From NCBI RefSeq assembly GCF_002903165.1, contig NZ_PPSK01000017.1, positions 27,571 through 91,570 of the forward strand: a stretch of 64,000 nt of DNA, written 5' to 3'. Below the pieces are notes generated by a model. That model was not told the DNA's origin and did no database searches. It worked only from the letters and a program-made list of their open reading frames with translations. Origin of the DNA: Halopseudomonas oceani (GTDB lineage Bacteria; Pseudomonadota; Gammaproteobacteria; Pseudomonadales; Pseudomonadaceae). The translations under genes were made by a program, and so were the position numbers. Of this stretch, positions 35,646 through 44,632 are shown one piece after another (positions within the stretch are counted from its first letter, which is position 1; the number at the start of each line of letters is the position of its first letter).

Positions 35646-38597
35646 TCAGGCAGGGGCGCCGTTACCGCTCATGCTATAGCGCGGCAGGGTAATGGTGAAG
35701 CGGGTGCCACGCTGGGTTGTCTGGTCGACCGGGCTGTCGATAGTTATCTGGCCATAATGCTCTTCGATGATGGAGTAGACCAGTGCCAATCCGAGCCCGG
35801 TGCCTGTCCCTGGTTCCTTGGTAGTGAAGAACGGCTCGAACAGCCGGTCCATGATTTCCTTGTCGATGCCGCCGCCCTGATCTTCTACCTGCAGCAGCAC
35901 CTGATGTTCGTTTTCCTGCGTGGCGATGGTGATGGTGTCGCCACTGTGACTGGCATCGCGGGCATTGCCCAGCAGGTTGATCAGCACCTGCACCAGACGT
36001 TGTGAGTCACCGGCGACCAGATGCTCAGGCCGACACAGGTTAACATACTTGACCTCCGGCCCCCTGCGATTGAGCGAAAGCAGGTGAATGGCTTCGTTGG
36101 TACAGGAGGCCAGGTCGACCGGTTCGTTGGGGTTCTGGTGGCGGCTGCCAACGTGGGCAAAATTGACCAGCGACTGCACGATGCGCGAGACCCGCCGGGT
36201 CTGGTCGAGAATCTGCTCCGCCGCTTCGCGTGACTCGGACTGTTCTGACTCGTCACGCAGATTCTGCGCCAAACAGGCGATGCCGGTAATCGGGTTGCCA
36301 ATCTCGTGGGCGACGCCGGCAGCCAGACGGCCGATTGAGGCCAGGCGCTCGGAGTGCATCAGCTCCTCTTCCAGCATCTGGTTTTCGGTCTGATCCTCGA
36401 CCAGCAGTACCAGGCCGCTACCGCCGACGTAGCCCGGTTCGTCAATGGCCGCCTTGTGCAGGCTCAGCCACTGGGTATGGCCGTTGACCGACAGTTTCTG
36501 CTTATGCAGGTGTGAGGCCTGATCATCGACGAAACGCTCGAATAGCTCGCGCCAGGCGGTGGGTAGGCTGTTCAGGCGCGAGCCGATCACGCTGTCGGCA
36601 TCGATGCCGGTCAGCGCTTGCATGGCGTGGTTCCACATCAGGATCTCGTTGTCCTGTGCCAATGAGCAGACCCCCATAGGCAGGTGTTGCAGCGTCTGAC
36701 GGTGATAGCGGCGCAGGGCGTCAAGCTCTGCCGCCAGACCGGTCAGTCGGCTGTGGTAGTCCTCCAGCCGGTTCTCGATGAAGTGAATGTCTTCGGTCAT
36801 GTAGCCATCGCGACCCATCTTGAACGGCAGGAAGGTCTCGATGATGTCCTGCGCAACCGATGGGCCCATCAGGCCGGACAGGTTGGCCTCCAGCCGGTCG
36901 CGCAGGCGGCGCAGCGCATAGGGACGGCGCTCATCAAACGGCAGCTTGAGGTCACGCAGTGCCTGTTCGACCTCATGCTGTGCGGTTTTGTTACCGAGCG
37001 GTTTGGCCAGTTGCTGGGCAAACTCCTGAGGCGAGGACGCCATCAGTTGCATCCGCTGGGGGCGACTGACGTTGTCAACAGAACAGGCTTCGGCGGCGCT
37101 CTGTTCCTCGCTGGAACGTTGGGTAAACAGTGAGACCAGTGCCAGTACGACTACGTTGACCGCCAGCGAGGTGATGGCAGCGAGGTGCCAGGTGTCGGCG
37201 TTGAAGGTCAGGGTGATGCCGAATAGCTTGAGGCCTGGCAGCTCGGTGACCAGAGGCAGCAGAAGAGTGACTGCCCAGACCAGCATGCCAGCAATGACGC
37301 CGCCGATGAAGCCGCGGCGGTTGGCCTGTGGCCAATAGAGCACTGACAGGGTACCCGGCAGAAATTGCACAGTGGCGACGAAGGAGGCGATACCCAGGTT
37401 GGCCAGGTCCTGCTCGGCGCCAAGCAGGCGGTAGAAGCCGTAACCGGCCATGATGATCGCGGCGATCAGGGTGCGCCGGGTCCACAACAGCCAGCGGTAG
37501 ATGTTGTTGTCGGCACTCGGCTGATAGAGCGGCAGCACCAGATGGTTCAGTACCATGCCCGACAGCGCCAGGGTGATGACGATGATCAGCCCGCTGGCTG
37601 CGGACAGGCCGCCGATAAAGGCTACCAGTGACAGCCACTCGGAGCCGCCGGCGACACCCAGGCCGAGGGAGAAGTATTCGGGGTTGGTGCGCACGCCGAG
37701 GTGCAGGCCAGCCCAGAGAATCGGCGGCACCGCCAGGCTCATCAGCAGCAGAAACAGCGGCAGCCCCCAACTGGCTGTGCCCAGCGCCCTGGGGTTGAGG
37801 TTCTCGGTGAAAGCCATGTGATACATGTGCGGCATCACGAAGGCAGCGGAGAAGAACACCAATAGCAGGGTGCGCCAGGGGCCTTCCTGCAGAGGGGTGT
37901 GCAGGGTGATCAGGGCCTCCTGATTGCTGTCGAGCCAGAGCTGCAGGCCCTGCGGGCCGTCGAAAACCACGTAAAGGGCGTACAGGCCTATCGCGCCGAT
38001 GGAGACCAGCTTGACCAGTGACTCGAAAGCGATCGCCATCACCAAGCCTTCGTGTTTTTCACGGGCGGAGATATGGCGGGCTCCGAATAGAATGGCGAAC
38101 AGAATGATCAGCACACAGAAGCCGAGCGCCACCGTGCCCTGGCCGGATTCCTGGGTCAGAATCTGCACCGAGTCGGCGACGGCCTGAATCTGCAAGGCGA
38201 GCAGGGGCAGTACGCCGACCAGCATGAAGATAGTCGTCAGCGTCCCGGCCCAGGTGCTGCGGAAGCGGAAGGCAAACAGGTCCGCCAGCGATGACAGCTG
38301 GTAGGTACGGGTAATGCGCAGGATCGGGTTGAGCAGCACGGGTGCCAGCAGAAAGGCGCCGCAGACGCCGAGATAGTACGTCAGAAAACCGTAACCATAC
38401 TGGTAGGCCAGTCCGACGGTGCCGTAGAAAGCCCAGGCGCTGGCGTAGACACCGAGGGACAGCGTGTAGACCGCAGGGTGGCGCAAAATGGCGCGCGGAA
38501 CGCGGCCGTTTTCAGTCGCCCAGGCGACGCCGAACAGCAGGATCAGATAAACAATACTGATCAGCAGCAGTTGGCTGAGATCAAAGCTCGTCGGCAT
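35646..38597 (-). CDS. cbrA: Sensor kinase/transporter CbrA
   Basis: 983 residues from ATG 38597 (MPTSFDLSQLLLIS). The first half (about 1-510) is a 12-13-helix sodium/solute symporter (SLC5) domain. It is followed by a linker, a PAS domain (about 630-745, LPMGVCSLAQDNEILMWNHA) and a kinase core with AAGVAHEIGNPITGI (phospho-acceptor His764), INLLGNARDAS and TGLGLALVYS. CbrA can import histidine and signals carbon status to CbrB. The ORF extends 10 codons upstream, but homologues begin here and the start overlaps cbrX by 17 bp. Confidence 0.97.
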   Translation of the reverse strand: MPTSFDLSQLLLISIVYLILLFGVAWATENGRVPRAILRHPAVYTLSLGVYASAWAFYGTVGLAYQYGYGFLTYYLGVCGAFLLAPVLLNPILRITRTYQLSSLADLFAFRFRSTWAGTLTTIFMLVGVLPLLALQIQAVADSVQILTQESGQGTVALGFCVLIILFAILFGARHISAREKHEGLVMAIAFESLVKLVSIGAIGLYALYVVFDGPQGLQLWLDSNQEALITLHTPLQEGPWRTLLLVFFSAAFVMPHMYHMAFTENLNPRALGTASWGLPLFLLLMSLAVPPILWAGLHLGVRTNPEYFSLGLGVAGGSEWLSLVAFIGGLSAASGLIIVITLALSGMVLNHLVLPLYQPSADNNIYRWLLWTRRTLIAAIIMAGYGFYRLLGAEQDLANLGIASFVATVQFLPGTLSVLYWPQANRRGFIGGVIAGMLVWAVTLLLPLVTELPGLKLFGITLTFNADTWHLAAITSLAVNVVVLALVSLFTQRSSEEQSAAEACSVDNVSRPQRMQLMASSPQEFAQQLAKPLGNKTAQHEVEQALRDLKLPFDERRPYALRRLRDRLEANLSGLMGPSVAQDIIETFLPFKMGRDGYMTEDIHFIENRLEDYHSRLTGLAAELDALRRYHRQTLQHLPMGVCSLAQDNEILMWNHAMQALTGIDADSVIGSRLNSLPTAWRELFERFVDDQASHLHKQKLSVNGHTQWLSLHKAAIDEPGYVGGSGLVLLVEDQTENQMLEEELMHSERLASIGRLAAGVAHEIGNPITGIACLAQNLRDESEQSESREAAEQILDQTRRVSRIVQSLVNFAHVGSRHQNPNEPVDLASCTNEAIHLLSLNRRGPEVKYVNLCRPEHLVAGDSQRLVQVLINLLGNARDASHSGDTITIATQENEHQVLLQVEDQGGGIDKEIMDRLFEPFFTTKEPGTGTGLGLALVYSIIEEHYGQITIDSPVDQTTQRGTRFTITLPRYSMSGNGAPA

Positions 38598-38757
38598 CTT
38601 TTGGGCTCTGTAGCAGCATGCCGGCAATGATCAGAATCAGCCATAGCACGTAGGGTCGGTACCAGGCACCCTGCGGTTCTATCCACCAGTCCATGATGGC
38701 TGGGGAGAACAGGTAGATGCCGATTACCAGCAGCAGTACCAGTCGATAGATGTACAT
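38581..38757 (-). CDS. cbrX: CbrX, short membrane protein overlapping the cbrA start
   Basis: ATG 38757 opens a 58-codon frame (MYIYRLVLLLVIGIYLFSPA... ending SPKDADEL) with two hydrophobic segments (about 3-20 and 37-50) around a Trp-rich loop (DWWIEPQGAWYRPY). The stop lies within cbrA codons 5-6, so the genes overlap by 17 bp out of frame. Pseudomonas cbrA is known to be preceded by such a short overlapping gene, cbrX, whose translation influences cbrA expression. The SD is weak. Located 90 bp downstream of gluQ. Confidence 0.8.
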   Translation of the reverse strand: MYIYRLVLLLVIGIYLFSPAIMDWWIEPQGAWYRPYVLWLILIIAGMLLQSPKDADEL

Positions 38758-38846
38758 GGGTATCCGTCTGTTGGGGCAACGTCCCGAGGGGGCGTGTCGC
38801 GGTTCAGCCCGTGATGGTAATCAGAGCGACCCGGCTTGCCAAGCAA

Positions 38847-39737
38847 TCAACTCGGCAGGTTTGCTTCCAGCAGGCTGTTGGTGGGTGGCAGGCGCTCGGG
38901 TTGCCAGTGGCTGATGCCCCACGCCAGCAGCTCCGACACCGGTGCACCGCGCAGTGACTCTGGGACTGGCTGGGCCAGGGCGCGCAGCGCGCGCCAGAGC
39001 GTCGTCGGGGCATGCTCACGCTGGAGTGCGGCGGAACCCAGGCGCTTGCTCAGCTTCTCGCCATCAGGGCGAACAATCAGCGGCACATGCAGGTAATGCG
39101 GTGGTGTGTGGCCGAGTAACTGATACAGCCAAAGCTGTCGTGGAGTCGAATCCAGCAGGTCGGCGCCGCGCACGACATCGGTCACGCCCTGATTGATGTC
39201 GTCCAGCACGACCGCCAACTGATAGGCGTATACCCCGTCGCGTCGGCGGATGATGAAGTCGCCGAGCTCCCTGGCCAGGTTTTGGGTCAACGGTGGCTGC
39301 AGACGGTCGATGCAGGTTATGGGGCGATCGCTGACCCGCACTCGGACTGCGTGATCGGCCGCCGCAGGCAGCTGACGCTTAGCGCAGGTGCCGGGATAGA
39401 TCGGGCCGTGTTGCAGCAGCGTCTTACGCGGGCAATCGCAGTAGTACGCCAATCCCTCATTCAGCCACTGCTCGGTCTGCGTGCGATACAGCTCCAGGCG
39501 CTCGCTCTGACGCACAATCTGCCCGTCGTGCTCAAGGCCAAAGTCTTCCAGGGCGCGGAGTATCTGGGCTTCTGCTTCAGGTTGGCTGCGCGTCTGGTCC
39601 AGGTCTTCGATGCGAATCAGCCATCGGCCGTTGGCGTGACGGGCATCAAGATAGCTGGCGAGGGCGGCAACCAGTGAGCCGAAATGCAGCAGGCCGCTGG
39701 GGGTGGGAGCGAAGCGCCCGACGTAGGGAGAGGTCAT
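38847..39737 (-). CDS. gluQ: Glutamyl-Q tRNA(Asp) synthetase
   Basis: The start is ATG 39737 (MTSPYVGRFAPTPSG). The 296-residue protein is a truncated GluRS catalytic domain lacking the anticodon-binding part, as in YadB/GluQRS. It has HIGH-like FAPTPSGLLHFGSL (about 9-22), zinc cysteines in CDCPRK and PGTCAKR (about 100-125), and KMSKS-like EKLSKRLG. GluQRS glutamylates queuosine in tRNA-Asp. It follows dksA by 52 bp, the conserved dksA-gluQ pair. Confidence 0.95.
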   Translation of the reverse strand: MTSPYVGRFAPTPSGLLHFGSLVAALASYLDARHANGRWLIRIEDLDQTRSQPEAEAQILRALEDFGLEHDGQIVRQSERLELYRTQTEQWLNEGLAYYCDCPRKTLLQHGPIYPGTCAKRQLPAAADHAVRVRVSDRPITCIDRLQPPLTQNLARELGDFIIRRRDGVYAYQLAVVLDDINQGVTDVVRGADLLDSTPRQLWLYQLLGHTPPHYLHVPLIVRPDGEKLSKRLGSAALQREHAPTTLWRALRALAQPVPESLRGAPVSELLAWGISHWQPERLPPTNSLLEANLPS

Positions 39738-39789
39738 GCGGGGAAGGGTGTTGCAGGCTGCGGGGCAGCCTGCAATACAGCGGGCCGGC

Positions 39790-40233
39790 TCAGCTGCCGA
39801 CCTGCTTTTCCTTGATTTCTGCCAGGGTCTTGCAATCGATGCACAGAGTTGCAGTCGGACGTGCTTCCAGACGACGGATACCGATCTCGACGCCGCAGGA
39901 GTCGCAGAAGCCGTAGTCATCCTCTTCGATGCGCTGCAGGGTCTGGTCAATTTTCTTGATCAGCTTGCGCTCGCGGTCGCGGGCACGCAGTTCGAGGCTG
40001 AACTCTTCTTCCTGACTGGCCCGGTCGGCGGGGTCAGGGAAGTTAGCCGCTTCATCCTGCATGTGGTGCACGGTGCGGTCGACTTCTTCCATCAGCTCCT
40101 GTTTCCAGGCGTTGAGGATGTTGGCGAAATGCGCGAGCTGCTGCTCGTTCATGTATTCCTCGCCCTTCTTTTCCTGATAGGGAACGAAGCCGCGGATCAA
40201 CATTGATGTTTTCTGCTTGGCATTGCTGGGCAT
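39790..40233 (-). CDS. dksA: RNA polymerase-binding transcription factor DksA
   Basis: DksA binds the RNA polymerase secondary channel and acts with ppGpp in the stringent response. The 147-residue product has a coiled coil with the tip [11 protein letters not shown] (about 67-77), whose two Asp residues are functional, and a four-cysteine zinc finger (CDSC near 109-112 and CIDC near 130-133), so it is the zinc-binding type and not the cysteine-poor DksA2. The sequence from about residue 40 is almost identical to Pseudomonas DksA. Confidence 0.98.
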   Translation of the reverse strand: MPSNAKQKTSMLIRGFVPYQEKKGEEYMNEQQLAHFANILNAWKQELMEEVDRTVHHMQDEAANFPDPADRASQEEEFSLELRARDRERKLIKKIDQTLQRIEEDDYGFCDSCGVEIGIRRLEARPTATLCIDCKTLAEIKEKQVGS

Positions 40234-40452
40234 GAGAACCCCTCACTTGTTGCTCTATCTTCCTGTTTCAGGTCCCACCCACTCAACCTGACGTGCGTCG
40301 GCCAAAAGCCTGCAAGCGGGCAAAACTACCAGAACCTGATGGCCTGCGCTACTGTTTGCCGCCAGAAGGCTTGGCGGCGCATGTGGCGTCGCTGTCAGCC
40401 CTGCTCTGGCAGGGTATCATCGGCGTTTTTGCCGTCATTTCAGGATTTTTCT

Positions 40453-41634
40453 ATGTCGCAGCAGCGCTGGGCTCATCGGGTTCAGGAAATTCAGCCTTTT
40501 CATGTCATGGCCGTGCTTGCGCGGGCCCGGGCGCTGGAGGCTCAGGGGTGTGATGTCGTTCACATGGAAATTGGCGAGCCGGATTTCACCACGCCGGCGC
40601 CGATCATCCGTGCGGGTCAGCAGGCGCTGGCCGATGGTTGCACCGGTTATACCCCCGCTCTGGGGCTCCCTGCATTGCGTGACGCTATTGCCGGATTGTA
40701 TCGCCAGCGCCATGGCCTGGAGCTGGACCCGGCGCGGGTGGTGGTCACACCTGGTGGTTCAGCAGCGTTACTGTTGGTCAGCGCACTGCTGGTCGAGCCG
40801 GGCCGCAAAGTGCTGATGGCGGATCCGGCCTATCCGTGTAATCGTCATTTTTTGCGGCTGGTTGAAGGGCGCGCGGTACTGGTGCCGACCGGACCGGAAA
40901 CCAACTATCAGCTGACGCCGGAACTGATCGAGCAGCACTGGGACAGCGACTGTGTTGCCGTGCTGGCGGCATCGCCGGCCAATCCGACCGGCACCTTGCT
41001 GTCGCGAGAGGAGTTGGCTGCCCTGTCCGCGACTTGCCGTCGTCTTGGCGCCGAGTTGATCGTTGATGAGATCTACCACGGCCTGACCTACGGCGTCGAC
41101 GCGTCGTCGGTGCTGGAGGTGGCTGATGACGCCTTTGTGCTTAACAGTTTCTCCAAGTACTTTGGTATGACCGGCTGGCGCCTTGGCTGGCTGGTGGCGC
41201 CAGAAGCTGCGGTACCCGAGCTGGAAAAGCTAGCGCAGAACCTCTACATCTGTGCGCCACACATGGCGCAGCAGGCGGCCCTTTCTGCTTTCAATGAAGA
41301 GAGCCGTGAGATTTGTGAAATTCGCCGTGGGGCCTTTCAGGCACGGCGCGATTTCCTGTTGCCTGCGGTGCGTGAACTTGGCTTCAAGGTGCCGGTTACG
41401 CCACAGGGAGCCTTCTATTTATATGCTGACATGCAGGCCTTGGGCGGCGACAGCGCGGGATTCTGCCAACATGTGATTGAGCGCGAGTTTGTCGCGTTGA
41501 CCCCTGGCCTGGACTTTGGTCATCACCGTGCAGAACAGCATTTGCGGCTGGCCTACACCACCTCGCTGGAGCGGTTGGAGCAGGCGGTAGAGCGCATTGC
41601 CCGAGCGTTGGACAGCTGGTCGCCGGCATGTTGA
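40453..41634 (+). CDS. Class I/II PLP-dependent aminotransferase
   Basis: ATG 40453 (MSQQRWAHRVQEIQPFHVM) is chosen over an upstream in-frame ATG because homologues start here and AGGA lies about 9 nt before it. 393 residues. IGEPDFTTPAPI, YTPALGLPALRDAIA, ASPANPTGTLLS, VDEIYHGLTYG and NSFSKYFGMTGWRLGW with PLP-binding Lys235 define a fold-type I aspartate/aromatic-type transaminase. The amino donor cannot be fixed from sequence. Its 3' end overlaps sfsA by 7 bp. Confidence 0.92.
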   Translation: MSQQRWAHRVQEIQPFHVMAVLARARALEAQGCDVVHMEIGEPDFTTPAPIIRAGQQALADGCTGYTPALGLPALRDAIAGLYRQRHGLELDPARVVVTPGGSAALLLVSALLVEPGRKVLMADPAYPCNRHFLRLVEGRAVLVPTGPETNYQLTPELIEQHWDSDCVAVLAASPANPTGTLLSREELAALSATCRRLGAELIVDEIYHGLTYGVDASSVLEVADDAFVLNSFSKYFGMTGWRLGWLVAPEAAVPELEKLAQNLYICAPHMAQQAALSAFNEESREICEIRRGAFQARRDFLLPAVRELGFKVPVTPQGAFYLYADMQALGGDSAGFCQHVIEREFVALTPGLDFGHHRAEQHLRLAYTTSLERLEQAVERIARALDSWSPAC

Positions 41635-42341
41635 TTCCGTTCGAGACGCCGTTGCAGGAGGCAACGCTGCTGCGTCGCTACAAGCGCTTTCTGGCAGATA
41701 TTCGTTTGCCGGATGGCCAAGAGCTGACAGTGCATTGCCCGAACACGGGCTCGATGCGTAATTGCGGTCAGCCCGGCGATCGGGTTTGGGTCACGCTGGA
41801 CTTCAAGCCCGGGCGCAAGCTGCCGGGTACCTGGGAACTGGTTGAGATCGGCCCAGGCCAACTGGCCTGCATTCACAGCGCGCGGGCCAACCGGGTGGTC
41901 GGGCAGGCGCTGCAGCAGGGGGTGATCACACCGTTGGCGGGCTACCCTGAGCAGCGTGCCGAGGTCCGTTTGCCCGGCGGTACCAGCCGCTTCGACTTTT
42001 TGTTGTCAGGCGGCGCCTTGCCGGCGTGTGTTGTTGAGGTGAAGAGCGTAACCCTGGCGTTGGGCAACGGTGTGGGCGCCTTCCCGGACGCGGTCAGCGC
42101 GCGAGGCCAGAAGCATCTACGCGAGCTGATGGATGTGGTGCAGGGGGGGCGGCGTGCCTGTCTGCTGTTCTGCGTTATGCACTCTGGCATTGAACGGGTG
42201 CGCCCTGCGGATGAGGTTGACGCGGAGTACGGCCGACTGCTGCGCGAGGCGGCGGCAGCCGGTGTCGAAGTGCTGGCGTGGTCGGTCTGGCCGGAGCCGG
42301 ATGGAATGCAGGTGCGTGGCGCGCTGCCGGTGCTGTTATGA
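41628..42341 (+). CDS. sfsA: Sugar fermentation stimulation protein A homologue
   Basis: 237 residues with the SfsA signatures: FLADIRLPDGQELTVHCPNTGSM (about 22-44), the SRFDFLL and VVEVKSVTLA segments (about 115-140) and FPDAVSARGQKHLREL (about 148-163). The core Asp/Glu-x-Lys pattern resembles PD-(D/E)XK nucleases, and E. coli SfsA binds DNA. The physiological role is unsettled. It starts inside the aminotransferase gene, implying coupling, and is convergent with the Rieske gene (6-bp overlap). Confidence 0.94.
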   Translation: MLIPFETPLQEATLLRRYKRFLADIRLPDGQELTVHCPNTGSMRNCGQPGDRVWVTLDFKPGRKLPGTWELVEIGPGQLACIHSARANRVVGQALQQGVITPLAGYPEQRAEVRLPGGTSRFDFLLSGGALPACVVEVKSVTLALGNGVGAFPDAVSARGQKHLRELMDVVQGGRRACLLFCVMHSGIERVRPADEVDAEYGRLLREAAAAGVEVLAWSVWPEPDGMQVRGALPVLL

Positions 42342-42686
42342 CGGCTGCTCGTCGTCCAGCCAGATGTGACCGTTGCTGATGTGGCAGTGCAGCTGGCGCA
42401 GTGACTGGCCAACGCAGGGACCGGCAACGCACTCGCCGTTTTCCGGTAGAAACAGCGCGCCGTGGGTCGCGCACTGAATTAGGCGACCGGAGTTGTCGAG
42501 GAACTGGTCCGGCACCCACTCCAGGCTGATGCCGCGGTGCGGGCAGCGATTCTCGTACAGATAGACCTGCTCGCCCTGGCGGACTAGGAACAGTGACTGT
42601 CCCTGGTGGATTACACCCTTGCTGCCGCGCAGGGGCAGGTCGTCCAGGTGGCACAGGGGCTGTGGTTTAACGTCATCGTCAGACAT
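42336..42686 (-). CDS. Rieske [2Fe-2S] domain protein
   Basis: This stand-alone 116-residue Rieske domain has cluster ligands in CPHRG (Cys48, His50) and CATHG (Cys72, His75), the ferredoxin-like arrangement without the bc1-type disulfide. Such small proteins serve as electron carriers for oxygenases or as NirD-like subunits. No oxygenase or nitrite reductase gene is adjacent, so the partner is unknown. It is divergent from phuU across 128 bp in which I see no clear operator. Confidence 0.88.
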   Translation of the reverse strand: MSDDDVKPQPLCHLDDLPLRGSKGVIHQGQSLFLVRQGEQVYLYENRCPHRGISLEWVPDQFLDNSGRLIQCATHGALFLPENGECVAGPCVGQSLRQLHCHISNGHIWLDDEQPS

Positions 42687-42814
42687 GGCGCTGATTATCC
42701 GTTGGCAGCCAAGGGAAAGCCAGTTGTCGTCATGACGGACGTGTCTGCGCCCGGTATGCTGGCAGACCTCTCACCGGTGGCGCGCTCGCCACTGACTCGT
42801 AACAGGAATTAGCC

Positions 42815-43861
42815 ATGGTGCTGCAGCCACGCAACAAGCGGCTGGTACTGACATTGTTATTGATTCTGCTGCTGCTGGCCTGCCTGCTATCGCTGGCGCT
42901 TGGGCCGGTCAGCATTGCGCCGGCGGATACGCTGCGGGCGCTGTTCTGGCGACTGGGAGCCAGCGCGGTGCCTGCGGACCAGCAACTGATCGTCGAACAG
43001 ATTCGCCTGCCGCGGTTGCTGATGGGCGCGGTTGCCGGGGCCACGCTGGCGTTGACTGGGGCAGCCATGCAGGGCCTGTTTCGCAACCCGTTGGCCGACC
43101 CTGGCTTGATTGGTATCTCCAGTGGCGCGGCGCTGGGTGCTGCAGCGGTTATTGTGCTGGGTTCCGTGCTTGCTGGCTCACTGGTTGCTGGTTGGCAGCC
43201 CTATTTGACCGTGCTGGGTGCCTTTGCTGGTGGTGCCGCCTGTACCGCTCTGGTTTATCGGCTGGGCCAGTCCATGCAAGGGACCTCGGTAGCCAGCATG
43301 TTGCTGGCTGGCATCGCCATTACCGCCATCAGCGGTGCGCTGGTCGGCTTGCTCAGCTATCTGGCGGATGACAGCATGCTGCGCACGCTGACGTTCTGGA
43401 ATATGGGCAGCCTGGCCGGTGCTGACTATGCGCGAGTCGGGTTGCTGGCGCTTTGTTGTGCACCGGTGTGGTGGCGGTTGCCGCGGCTGGCGCCGGCCTT
43501 GAACGCGCTGCTGCTGGGCGAGTCCGAGGCGCGCCACTTGGGGGTTGAAGTGGAGCGGGTCAAGCGTGAGTTGGTGCTGCTGACGGCGCTTGGGGTGGGG
43601 GCCTGTGTGGCCGCTTGCGGCCTGATCGGTTTTGTTGGCCTGGTGGTGCCGCATCTGGTGCGCTTGTTGCTTGGTCCGGACCATCGCTGGCTGTTGCCCG
43701 CTTCGATGCTGCTGGGGGCGGCCCTGCTGTTGCTGTCGGATGTGGTTGCACGGCTGCTGCTGGCGCCGGCCGAACTGCCATTGGGAATCATCACCGCGCT
43801 GCTTGGGGCGCCGTTCTTCCTGTCACTGTTGATGCGCGTGCGGCGCCAGGGAGCTTTCTGA
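42815..43861 (+). CDS. phuU: Heme ABC transporter permease (FecCD family)
   Basis: A 348-residue permease of the BtuC/FecCD family with about ten helices. LRLPRLLMG-type entry (IRLPRLLMGAVAGATLAL, about 64-81), GAAMQGLFRNPLADPGLIGISSGAALGA (about 86-113 in two parts) and the ATPase-contacting GLIGFVGLVVPHLVRLLLG (about 268-286) are visible. The downstream ATPase and ChaN-like gene match the Pseudomonas phuUVW/hmuUV order, so heme is the likely substrate. SD AGGA precedes the ATG. The binding protein phuT that normally precedes it is missing. Confidence 0.9.
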   Translation: MVLQPRNKRLVLTLLLILLLLACLLSLALGPVSIAPADTLRALFWRLGASAVPADQQLIVEQIRLPRLLMGAVAGATLALTGAAMQGLFRNPLADPGLIGISSGAALGAAAVIVLGSVLAGSLVAGWQPYLTVLGAFAGGAACTALVYRLGQSMQGTSVASMLLAGIAITAISGALVGLLSYLADDSMLRTLTFWNMGSLAGADYARVGLLALCCAPVWWRLPRLAPALNALLLGESEARHLGVEVERVKRELVLLTALGVGACVAACGLIGFVGLVVPHLVRLLLGPDHRWLLPASMLLGAALLLLSDVVARLLLAPAELPLGIITALLGAPFFLSLLMRVRRQGAF

Positions 43862-44625
43862 TGATTGGCGTAGAGGGGCTAAGTTGCAGCCGCGGCGGCC
43901 GGCCCGTGCTGGCGGGGCTGTCGTTTGATCTGCGGGCGGGAGAGGTGATGGCTGTGCTCGGCACCAACGGTGCGGGCAAAAGTACGCTGCTGGCAGCGCT
44001 GAGCGGTGAGCTTAGGCCCGATAGCGGCCGGGTGAAGCTGGGTGCGCGTGTCCTGGACGACTGGCCCGCGCTTGAGCGTGCGCGTTGTCTGGCAGTACTG
44101 CCGCAGCAGTCCGAATTGGTGTTTCCCTTTCGGGTCGAGGAAGTGGTGGCTCTGGGCCGGATGCCCCATGCCGCGGGTGCCCAGCAGGATCGGTTCATCT
44201 GCGCGCAGGCGATGGCGGCAGCAGATGTCAGTCATCTGGCTAGGCGCAGTTACCTGACCCTGTCCGGTGGCGAGCGGCAGCGAGCTCATCTGGGCCGCGT
44301 GCTGGCGCAGGTTTGGGACGCCGGCGAGCAGGGGTGTTTGCTGCTCGACGAGCCGACCGCATCACTGGACCTTGCCCATCAGCAATTGATCATGCAGCAA
44401 GCCCGAGCCATGGCCGCTAAGGGGCTCAGCGTGCTGGTGGTGCTGCATGACCTGAATCTGGCAGCAGCCTTCGCTGATCGGGTTCTGCTGCTACATCAGG
44501 GGCAGCTGGATGCATTGGGGGAGCCCTGGGAGGTGCTTGAGGCTGAGCGTATCGGGCGGGTGTTCGGGGTATCCGTGCAGGTACAGCGGCACCCATTGCA
44601 GGATTGTCCAATGATCATTCTCTGA
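43861..44625 (+). CDS. phuV: Heme ABC transporter ATP-binding protein
   Basis: A 254-residue ATPase of the HmuV type: Walker A GTNGAGKST (about 35-43), Q-loop LPQQSEL (about 80-86), signature LSGGERQRAHLGR (about 136-148), Walker B LLLDEPTASLD (about 160-170) and H-loop VLHDLNLAA. ATG 43861 overlaps the phuU stop by one base. It energises periplasm-to-cytosol transport by the PhuU dimer. Confidence 0.93.
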   Translation: MIGVEGLSCSRGGRPVLAGLSFDLRAGEVMAVLGTNGAGKSTLLAALSGELRPDSGRVKLGARVLDDWPALERARCLAVLPQQSELVFPFRVEEVVALGRMPHAAGAQQDRFICAQAMAAADVSHLARRSYLTLSGGERQRAHLGRVLAQVWDAGEQGCLLLDEPTASLDLAHQQLIMQQARAMAAKGLSVLVVLHDLNLAAAFADRVLLLHQGQLDALGEPWEVLEAERIGRVFGVSVQVQRHPLQDCPMIIL

Positions 44626-44632
44626 GGTGGTT

